From Psococerastis gibbosa (lineage: Eukaryota > Arthropoda > Insecta > Psocodea > Psocidae): a stretch of DNA of 64,000 bases. Where the stretch lies: the NCBI GenBank assembly GCA_963971405.1, contig OZ020492.1, positions 3,410,001 through 3,474,000 of the forward strand. Direction: 5' to 3'. Under the pieces are notes generated by a model. It was not told the origin of the DNA. It saw nothing but the letters and a program-made list of their open reading frames with translations, and searched no databases. A program made the translations under genes and the position numbers. Shown here one piece after another: positions 34,183-46,100 of the stretch (its first letter is position 1; the number at the start of each line of letters is the position of its first letter).

Positions 34183-37100
34183 ATGCTGTATTCAGAAGGT
34201 ATGTATCTGGTATTAATTTATTTCGACTTGGAGGAACTGGTGCAACGGGCCCACGACGCGTCGACGCGCCGTTGTGACTTGTGGCAAGAGTCTGAGCACT
34301 TTTTAACTGAAAAAGTTGAAATTGCAGAGCACGTTTTTGTAAAAATAAGTTTTTAAAAGTTCAAGTGTCTTTTATAAACGTGGTTCGGAAAAATTAATCG
34401 CTAAAAGCTAAATCGCTAAAAAAATTTTGAAACATTATTATTTTAACTACCTACCTAGCACTACTACACTCTGTCTACATCAAAAAGGGTTGTCTAGATT
34501 ATTTCCATGTATTCGATTATTTACATGGTTATTGTAAACACATAGATACCATACTTCGGACCAGTGCCGGGGTTGGCTATGGCCCCCCAACAAGCCACAA
34601 AATTGCAATAAATTAAAAAACTAAAGCAAATAAATAAACTTATCGAAATATTTGGCGGGAAATTGGAACGCGCCTTAGCATTAATGATTAATAGCCTTAC
34701 TCCATTCTATTTTGCGTCCAGTGTCAATATTTTATAAATGGTAGTGGAATATTCGTGCGAGGGTGCAAGACTTTTCTGCCGCAATTCCGGCCCAGGGGCC
34801 CCCACAAGGCCAAACCCGGCACTGCTTCGGACTCCCCAAAAGGAATGAAAGAATGATATATTAGGCCATTAAATATGCATACAGTACAGTACAATATTAT
34901 AGAAATCTGCTAGCCCTACGTCTACAATGGAAAATGCGTTGGCATCTCGCAACAACTGGCAGAATTTTCCGTGTGAACCAAGACAAAACAGTGCCCTAGT
35001 AGTGGTTGCTTATTTAGGAGTGGCAACTACACGCCCCGTCACATAGTCATCCTTGGACTACTGTGGCTTTTTTTAGACAAGTCTGCACTACCAGACTTGC
35101 CCCCACACCTTTCAATTATGCCACTGCTTGGTCGGGGACTGCTTATTCGTTATATTCGCAGCTAGCCACCATATCTGATGGCATTTTCGCTATCCGCCAC
35201 CAGCGACCCCGCTAGTAGCATGCAGCTTAACCCTAGCTATTTGATGATAGAAAGTTTATGAATAATTCCCGTGGAGCAAAACTGTGCAATATTGTAAGTT
35301 CATAAGAGAGGATGAAATAACACCAGCTAGTTACTTCTGTAACCGCTCGCCAAACAACTGATGAGTACATGCATGGACTTGATACATATATCACATCCCT
35401 CCCTCCGTAACTTTTGACGTCCTTGAGGGAAGACCTCCTATATGAAACGAAAAGTTTGTGTGTCTTCTCCGACACAACTTAAACTCGCGCACTACACTTA
35501 ATGAGTGTTCAATGCGCGCACCAGATAATGTCAATTATAAGTACAGTTTCGGAGTTTTTTCACCACCCGTCTTGTACGACGCTCAACTAAGGATGGCGAA
35601 ACTTTTCTGCTCGTCTCTGCTGGGATGTCTTGAACCGTCGTGTTGTCTTGTTGAAACCGAAATTGCCAGCGGTAAAGAATCCTCTAATTTCGGTTATAAC
35701 GAAGAGGTTACCTCTTCAACAAAAGTTAATTTAATGTCAGTGTTATATATATAATATAATACTTGTTGAAATGAAATCCTTGTCTCTGAAGGCAACACTT
35801 AAGTAGGCTCATGCGTAGAGCTTGCCTCTGAAATGATTTCCATCTCACTTGGTGGCTTCTGTATATGTTCACCAACAGAATTCTCGGAACAGGCTTCTGC
35901 CGAGTGTATGCACCGACTTGATACATACAGTATATCACAAAAACAATTTGATTATTTACAGATTTTGAAATAAAATAACTTTGGACAACTTATGACGAAG
36001 AGAAGCTCTGTTTTTTTGGAGTTGGAGGGTGTCCGTCCGAGCCTTGGCGGAAAGACGAATTAAGGCGAACTTCGATACAATTTTTTTTATTAACTGCGTC
36101 TCATGCAGGTCCTCCTCTGGGCCTGTGACTGTAGGGTGTTGAAATAGGGTCTCAAGTTCCAACAACTTCTTACTTACACTAATAAGTATCTTTTGTTGGG
36201 CTTCTACCCCACTCCCCACAACAGTCTCTGCTGCTAATGCTATCTTCAACACCCATGGCGTTGCCATAGTGAGCCCACCCCTATTAACACAATTGACAAA
36301 ACTAGTGTCTTTATTTTTGTTGATTTTACAGTAGGTATGGTCACTTGGGATATCGCCATCAGTGGTATTGTTGGGCACCAGAAGGCGTCGACAGTCCACA
36401 GAGTTCACTTTAGCTAACAACTGTTTCACAATGAAACCAGCCACATAATTTAAAATGTTCCTGGACCAGCATGAAATTTGGATTTTGTTCGCCCATTCTT
36501 CAGTTATTGTGCTGGCTCCGTCCTGTTGATGGTGTCCTTTGTTGGAGGGACTGAGAATTCCGCACACCTCATCATGCCCGGCAATTTCCCGTCGCTGACG
36601 GTGCTTTATAGCTCCTCAGCTGCACTTTCCTAACAGCTGACTTTAGCTGCATAACATTGGGGTGGTTGTTCCAGCCACCAAGACCTCTTATGTAATTGAA
36701 CAGAAGCTCCAAGTGGTCTTCGGACACCTTATAAGTTAATAAATATTTCAAATTACATGTAGAAAATAGTTTGGAGGCCAGTGAATGTACACTTTTTATA
36801 CATGTAACAAATCCTAGAGCGAACGGTTTCCGCCGGTGGCTCAAAATGGAATTACCGCTTACGGTTAATTCAGTCAGATATTCGGAGGTTTCCCCTAACT
36901 TTTCCAGTATAAAATCAATGTTGCAAGCTCTTATTGGCTGCTTGGATCCTTGAATTAAGCACATCAAATGCTTCGTCGATTCCAATAAAATGGGGGTGCC
37001 CACTTTGTTGTAGGACATCAATTGCGTCGCCAACGCCGCTGCTTAGTGTTTGGGCCGCAAGTGAAACATTCATTATTTTATTCCTGTAGTTGATGTGCCA

Positions 37101-40100
37101 ATTGTGCAAATTTAAGCCTCTCTTCCTCTTGCAAGGCAGCTAGCATTTCAATATATTTCCAACTATCCCTTCTTCAGACTCAAAATTTCTGAATTCCGCC
37201 AGCGCGTTTCGGGCTAATTTAAGCATATGGCACGCATCTAAAAATACAGTTATCCCTTCTGCCGTTTTGGGGTGTGGAAAGAAATTTGTTTCCGGCAGAG
37301 AGCAGCCCAACTTTCTTAGGGTGGTCAGATTCGACTGCGTCCCGTCGCAGGTTAATGACCTTACTGATACTCCGAAATCATGCTCAATTACTGCAGTGAT
37401 AATTTGAGTCTGCACGTCGCTATTTACCTTGTCCCCCAAGAAGTAAGCCACTAAAAGGCTGCGAATAGCTCACGACCTGTAAGAACAACGCTTCCCTAGC
37501 AACTACATCATTTTCTTGCCCTATTCCGGCTAGGTCTGTGTTCCCAATGATGCAGCCGCTTTTCCTTTCGTATATTTTTTGCGCTCTTATGGCCATTGAG
37601 TCAATAATTAGAGCCAAATCTTTTAGATGTGGCTTCACGACGGAATTTATTTTTAGATATTCTGTAACGCCATGTAAAATGCCAGGCTCACCATTTATTG
37701 AGGTTATCCACTTTGTGAGTAGTGACTTGTGGGGCAAGATCAAAAACTTCCTCACAAATTTGTTGGCCCCTGTGGAGTAAAAATGCAATGTAAGTGCGAA
37801 TTCTCCTTCGAATATCGCCTTCGAGTTCTATACTTCGTCAGATTGCTGAAATGGCTTTTGAGATGGGAAGAATCGGTAAATTTTCAAACGAATTCTCTAA
37901 AATATCGATTAGCTCTTGGTTTCCGAATGATTTCTTCTTTAATTCAGCAAAAATATCTTCCATGTTTGTAATTTTCTGTCTGAGTCGAAGTCTTTGCAAT
38001 TTGAGATCCGTGATGCGTTTTTTCATAGCTTCCTTCGTCGGCGAGGTAAAGGGGCTGGTCTGCACACTCGCATGTTTAATTGAAGAGCTAGCAATGTCAC
38101 TGACATCTACTTCCATCTGTTCTAATCCCATAACCTGGAAGTCAATGAATAAACACATCAGTTAACCCTTCAATTGTCAGCAAAATAATGAAAAGAAAGA
38201 AATTTACTATAAAGAACGGAACGAGTTAAACTGTACAAGCCAGCGGCCATACCAAGTTGAACCCACCAGAACAGAGCATGTTTCAAACTGCGACAAGCTT
38301 GGTAGTGTGCAAAGCAATGGCAGGGGAACATGGTCGGACATGATAACGTATAACGATAGACTATGCCAGTCAGTCAAAGTGCGTTTCGAGTTCTGGTCGA
38401 CTCCGAATTAATAGTGTGACTTTACTATGTTCCTCAAGTGGTTCGGAAACCACCCTCTCAGTCAACTAGCCTTCTCCCCGAGGAGAAAGAATCTGCCCTT
38501 AAGGTAGCTCAAGATGATAAACAGATTCCCTCCCCCCACCAAGGTGGCAGCAAGGACGGAGGGTACAGAGGGGGGGGGGGGGTAGCTGCTCCCCCCCTTA
38601 AAAAAAAAATTTGGTAAATTGCAATTGGTAATTGTAAATTGATTTATTACGCTCTGAGTTAATCGATCCTACATGTGTTTTTCCTATTTTGACCCACAAC
38701 TACACCCCCCCCCCCCACAAAAAAAATGGGCTGGTTTGGTCCCTGACTAGCAGGGTTGCTTAGAGCAGAAATGCTGAAAGCAGGCGTCGGAAATCAAAAT
38801 AAGTTGAACAGTACAAGACTAGCTATTTATCAATAATACATACAGATACATATTATTTTACAAGTATAATGAAATGAAAAGAACCGGTCCGAGTTTACTC
38901 GAACATGCTTTCCAATTTATCAATTAGCAGATGGAGAAAATGAGTAATTTCATGGTAAAGTTACTCAATTTAACACCTAAAACTAAAACTTGAGGCCCTT
39001 GAGGACCTACCCCAGTCTGCATCGATCGATGAAGGGGGTTAGACCGGGAACACATTTGCATCTTCTCCTCGAGTTGAGCAAGTCTCAAATCGCAGATAAG
39101 GTGTAACTGTGCTAGTGGGTTTCCCTCTGTAGATGGCAGTTCTCAACAAGGGCCTCAAGTATTGCCCCGATATAGGTCTAAACAAAAACACGTTAACCAA
39201 CTTAATGTCAGAAACTGAATTTAGCCTAAAAAACCTCCTTCATTTTTTGGTCTGGTTAAACTTCATAAACCCAATCAACCTATCCGCCCAGTAGTTTCGT
39301 ATAACAGTGCCCCAGCCAGCAAAGTAGCTAGTTTTCTCAACAAACACATTCGCGAGCTATCAAACTTCACACCCCGCCACAGCGTCAAAAACTCATTCGA
39401 GTTGGTTTCCCGCCTTAAGCACCTTTCCTTATCCAGCAATGCCAAAATCGTCTCTTTCGATGTCAAAAATCTGTTTACTAATATTCCCGTACCCGAAGTA
39501 CGTAAATTAGTTGCCCAGTCACTCTATCACAAGAATACGTCGAACAGCCTTATTTCTGAGACCCTCCTTCTGTTAGACACATGCACTCATCAAAACTATT
39601 TCCGTTTCGAATCCGACTATTACCAACAAAAAATAGGCCTACCTATGGGTTCTTCCCTTTCTCCCCTTCTTGCTGAAATTTTTATGGATAACTTCGAACA
39701 CAAACTTCTACTCAATAAAAATCCCCTAGTTAAATGTATATCTTTCTGGACAAGGTATGTGGATGATATCTTCTGCATTTGGACAGGAAGTAACAGACAA
39801 CTAGACAATTTCTTAAGTTTTATCAACACAATTCACCCAAAAATCCAATTTACCATGGAAGTAGAAGAAAACAACTCCCTGAACTTCTTAGACCTCACCA
39901 TCACCAAAAATAATAATACCCTAGACTTCAAGATATTTCGTAAAGAAACCCATAGCGATAATATAATCCCTGTTGATTCTTCTCACCCATTCCAGCACAA
40001 ACACGCAGCATTCCATAGTATGATTTTTCGACTCCTTAACATCCCTATGAATTAAACCAACTATAATAATGAATTAAATACAATAAAACAAATTGCCCAA

Positions 40101-43100
40101 AATAACAATTTCAATCTCAACCTAATAGACAGAATCCTACAACATCACAAAATCAAACACAACCTCAAACTAATTTACCCCCCAGAGAGATTAAACCCGG
40201 TAACCAATAAATCATATTTCAGGTTACAATACATAGAAAAAATCACAGAAAAAATAAGTAACCTCATTTCTTCTACAACAGACAAAACACCAGCCCCGTA
40301 CAACCGCAACAATTTGGCCAATAAACTCATGAACTGCAAAACCAAACCAGAAAAGGAAAAAAAAAGGCAATGGAGTTTATCGTCTAAATTGTAACGATTG
40401 TAACGCAATTTACATAGGCCAAACAGGCAGAAGCTTTAAAACTAGGGTCAGAGAACATATAACAGGTATAGGAGACACCAACAGCACATTCGCGAAACAC
40501 CTTAACTCGGAAAATCACACATTCGATCCTCACAATTGGACAGCCCTACACAAAATAAAGAAAAGTTACACTTTAAATTTTTTTGAAAATGTTGAAATCA
40601 AAAGAGCTTTACACAATAGGGAAAAATTAACAAACGACATAGCATTCACACAATCATCCCCTCTAATAGATCTAGCTAGTAGGTTAGGAATAGGTAACCA
40701 GCCACGCCCCCTCCCACCCCCTCCTCCCCCCCGCTCCCAGTCCTATATAAACCAAGGTTTCCTCTCCCTAGTCACATTTGCATCTTCTCGAGTTGAGCAA
40801 GTCTCAAATCGCAGATAAGGTGTAACTGTGCTAGTGGGTTTCCCTCTGTAGATGGCAGTTCTTGCCGAAAGCGCTCAGGGTTTTATACTAACACAAGTGG
40901 GTTTCTTAGACAAAGTTAATTTCTTAACGATTATTTGGGTTTTACTAATTCGGGTTGTTATAATAAGTTTTTGTTATTTTTTGTTTATTAAAATGAAATA
41001 CCACGAAGTCACGAGTAATGTAATTATTTATATTTAGTCCAATCTTGCCATGTTTGTCTATTTAATTGCATTGGGACTAAATTTGAAGTGTTCAACTTCC
41101 TAGTCTCCTACCTATACCAGGGGTTGATCCAGCCCATTGGGGGGGGGGGGGTAATTTGGTTCAAAATATAATATACATATGTAGTATCTATTACATTACA
41201 ACGTAATAAGTTAGGCAACTTACAACAGGCTAGCTTATAAGAATTTGGGGGCAGCTCCCCCCCTTCATCTGTCCTTGACTACACTTCAACTAGAATAAGC
41301 AGAATAGAATAAGAGTAAGTAGTCTCTCTGGCTAGACCCCATGGACGGACACAGGGAGACAGCTACCCCCCCCCCCTGGATCCACCCCACGGACGGAGAC
41401 AGGGGGGCGGCTATCCCATCACCCCTCTGGATCCACCCCATGGACGGAGACAGGGGGACGGCTATCACCCCCCCCCCCAAAAAAAAATTTCGGTAAATCT
41501 ATTTTATAAGTTAATTTTTATAACACGCTCTAATTTAATCGATACTACATAGGTTTTTCCTATTTTGACCCACAGCTACCCCCCCCCCCCCATGGGCTGG
41601 ATCCGTCCCTGATCCACCAACACCTGCATTCGAATTTTTAAAATTAGTATTAAAAAAATCGCATTGAACACAATGGAGTCAACCACTTCTTGAAATAATA
41701 AGCCAATTTGTCACGTGACCAAAAGTGAAGACATTTGTTCTGCATGGGCTAGGTGTCGTGATAGCGATCCATGTTTATCAATGTATCCAGCTAATCAGAG
41801 CAGAGGCCACGGTCACTCGCAGATGTCTTCTCACGAATTATTATTATTATATTCTCACTGTACGTAATTTTGAAAAAACAGTACATTTTTTTTTTTAAGT
41901 AAGTATTTATTAATCAAAAAACGCAATAGAATTAATAAATATCCAAGGGCACAGTAAGTGCACCCTGTGAAGGGGACTTGCGTCGTGGCCCTTATAACTA
42001 TTACAAAACAAAAACATTGCATATTACATTACATAACAAATAATTATAAATAATGGTCTAAAACACTTAAGTTCAGTAAAAGGCGTGTTATAATCTATTT
42101 TTTTTTTTTTTTTGTGATTGTTCTAAATTTTAAAAAACTGTCAGTATAATACCGTACTTTAATTTCCTTAGGCAAAGCATTAAAAACCTTGACGGCTCTG
42201 AAATTTGGCGATTGTTTAAAGTGCTCAACGAAAGGACGCTCTGTTTTTAAGTTATTGGCTACGCTGTGTCTGGTATGAAGGGCATGAGTGGAACTCACAC
42301 TATTTATTTGAGAATTTTTTAAAGTCAATAGCAGATTAACACAAAAAAAATGCAAAAAATGAGGCACCTTACAATCTTCATAAATTTTAGTCGTCGGGGT
42401 TCTACAAGGCATAAATAAAGATATTTTTAAGAACTGATCGATTGCTGGTCGGTATGTGGCGACTTAGGCACGTGTACGTACAAGCCCTTGCCTATGCAGA
42501 TGACGTAGTCCTTCTAGCAGATACTCCAGCAAAACTATAAAATGCAGTAACGGATTGGTCAGAAATTCTAAAGGAGAGAGGGATGCGGTTGAACCTATCG
42601 AAAAGCAGGTAACGATGGTGGCACGCACAGATGACCAGGTAGAGCCACTGATCGTAATGTGCATGGGACAACGGCTAGAGCAAGTGGAGAACTATAATTA
42701 TCTGGGCACAGCAGTGAACCAGACAGGCAAGCTCCAGACCGAAATAAGAAACCGAGTCCAAAAGACAACAGCAGCCTACTTCTCTACATGCAACACCTTT
42801 TTCGGCAAGAGAGCAGTCGAACGGAAGAAAAAGACCAGAGTCCAACAAGCCATCTTGAAGCCGTTTCTCCTTTACGGGAGCGAAAGCTGGACGCCTACAA
42901 CAAGTGACCTGAGTAAAATAAACGCGACTCAGATGAAGTGTCTAAGGCGGATTGCTGCTCGAACAAGGTGGGACCGAATCCGAAATGACCGCATCAGGCA
43001 AGACCTGCAATTGGATTCCATAGAGAAAAGAATGGAGAACTAGCAGTTACAATGGTTCGGCCACGTCCAAAGGATGGACGAGTACAGGACCACCCGGAGG

Positions 43101-46100
43101 TTGGCGGAAGCATGGCCTCAAGGAAGAAGACCCATTGGCAGACCGAGGACAACTCTTGAGGAAAGGATTGTACAACTCACCGGAGCATGAGGGAAAACAA
43201 TGGCCGAGCTCAAGGTGTTAGCGTCCGACCGGGGCGAGTTCCGAAAATGGGTTCGCGCACGCGGCACTAAGGGGGAAGAAGAAGAAGCGTTTTTCATGTA
43301 TTAATTAATTATGATTTTAAAGCCTACTTAAACTAGAACAATGTGCTCCTGCGTATTAGAAGCTACTGCAACAGATTTTCTCGGCCTAATCATGATTATG
43401 GCTCTGGTATCTAAACAAATCTACATTTTAGACTGCCTTTCATCTGATTGTTATTTTCATTGTTTCAGGAGAACGGGTTCTGTGTTTTTATGGACCTTTG
43501 ATTTATGAGGCTAAGTGCCTAAAGCATCGCATCGGCGAGAATGGTAACTGCGAATATTGGGTTCACTATGCAGGGTGGAATAAGAAGTGAGTAAATATAG
43601 TGGTATAGGTGTATTCTATAATATATGAGTAGCTTTATTTCCTATAATGCTCACAAAACAGCAATAGAACAACTTAAATATATATATGAATGTTGACGTT
43701 TTCATTCTATTACTAAGTCAACCTAGCGGAGTTAGGGCTATAAAGCCCTCACATTCAACTAGGTCTGGGGCCGCCTACTCTACGTGCCCACCTCCGAAGC
43801 ACGGTCAAGAAATAAGTGTCAGCTTATAACGAAACTAGTTCATCATCTCCTTCATCTGAATTCCTTCAATTTCTGCAGCATAATTATTGGTGGGATGAGA
43901 CCTCGGACCCTAGTGGGCACGACTATAGAAGTAATTTTAAGTTTTTTTTGATTAATGTTTGACGTGTAAATGTAGCCTGATGAGATTATAGGAGGCAAGT
44001 AACTAGTTTGTACAAAGAACTTGTTCCCCAATGAAATACTGCAAGATGATAAAACTATTGCAGTGCTCTCGCATTGCTCCAGTGACTGAGGCATATCTAT
44101 TGTTGTGTTCATCGTAAGACATTTCTTATGGGACAAGTAATATTTATCAAATTACTTGTCCACATTATATCTAAAATAATAAATTAGCCTCTATTTCGCA
44201 GATGGGATCAGTGGGTACCTGAAGAAAAACTCCTCAAATACAACGATGAAAATTTGGAGATGAAAGACGAAGTTAAGAACATACAATTACAAAATTCGAA
44301 TCGCGGCGGTAGGAGGGCACAAAAGCGCAGGGGAGAGGACTCAGACCAAGACTCCGAAAGCAGGTACTATTAGTTTGAACTTTCTCTTTTCATGAAACAT
44401 TTTTAAATTATTTGATTAAACTATTTTATTGTAGCTGATTAGATGTAGCCTTGATAGTTGGTTACGAGTCCGGCTAGATATAATTTACTCAGTTTCGTAC
44501 ATTGAAAGCTAAGTGCTGCCTTAGTGTGCCCCAACACCCACCAGGCTACTTTAGATGGATTCAGGTCATGTTATGGTTCTATTTACCATATAGGAGGCGG
44601 TAAGCCTGTTAAGTTTATATCCGCAGTGGGCTTCCATTTGTCTTGGAACGGTGGTGTTGAATTAGTGTCTTAATTTCTCTGATATTAACTATTCCACAAT
44701 GGCTGCAATAAGTTCATAAGTAATATTATATCGTTGTTACATTTTCATATAGCTGATATAGTCCATTGACAAAACATATATTTCATTTGAAGGACGCAAT
44801 GTGCGATAAAAATGCACTGAAACCTTGTATAGAAAGTCTGCTTTAAAAAAACAATAACAAATACGATTGTTTTTCAGGCCTCCCGAAAACGAAAGCCGTG
44901 AATCAGTAGTCAGCAGCCCTGCATCAGTTTGCAGCAGCCCTGCATCAGTTGGCAGCAGCGATGGAGATAGCGTGGTGGATATAGGCGCCTTGGTTTGTGT
45001 TACAGTAATTAACTAGAATAGGGCTCTCTAGTGAATGTACTTTTGGGCATGGCCCGTTGAATTGCGTTCTACTGGAGAATAAATAATACAGCATATAGTA
45101 TCATGTGCTTTACATAAGGAACATACAATACTCCTATAACGACAATGTGCTTGCGTACTCTTGAGTGAACTGCTTCTTACACTTTTTTTTGTCATTCATG
45201 CCTTTTACAAAGGCTGCCGTCTACCTAAAGTATATTCTAGGAAATGTGTTTGGTTTCCTTTAACGCACGTTACGAATTGCAACAAACGTTAATTGCTGTC
45301 CCACTTGCCATATCATGAAGACATTTTATAGTGTATTCGTGGATGTATACAGCATAGTGGGCAAATGAGGTCCAATGGATCCCATATACGCACATTTGTC
45401 TTGTTCGGATTTTGTCGTTCGTGTCTACTCTTTATGTCTTTTATTTACAGTATGATCATGTTAGGTTGTTGCGAAATTATTGACGTTGAGCCTTAAGGGC
45501 AAACCGGAGTCGCCGATATTCCATTTCTGTGCAAACTTCAATTTCTCATGAAATATCGAACGTAGAACAATGAAAAAATGCTGAGTCGCAAGAAGAATTT
45601 TTTCTCCTAATTTTGATAAATAGTAACATGCAATCATCAATACCGATCGGCTATAGTTAGTGAACTTGATGCGCAAAAAATAACGGTCACTTAGGAGTTC
45701 AAGTTGAAGGAGTTCATCAACTGTGGCGAATCGGGTTTAGTTATACTATATATCCAAATTAGGAGAAAAAATTCTTCATGCGACTCTATTTTTTCATTTC
45801 ATTTTTTTGCGTTCCATATTTCATGAGAAATAGAAGTTTGAACAGAAAATGGAATATGAACTACTCCGGTTGGCCCTTAATTCAGCGCGGATTGATTATG
45901 AAAGAAGAAAGAAAGAAAATGACTTTATTTTCCATATGGGCGAATTTTGGGCCTTTCGGCCCACTCTTACAATTAACCCATAATATTAATTTAAATACCT
46001 TCTATTTATAATAAAACTTAAAATAAAAACTAAACTAAAAGCGACCATTTCCACACCATTTATACAACATACATACTCATAAAATAATCCAGACACGTCC

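Noticed and set aside
41286-41480. Frame encoding a repeated Gly/Trp/Ile-rich peptide
   Set aside because: Produced by the three 51-55-bp tandem units of a MITE cluster; no start context or homology.
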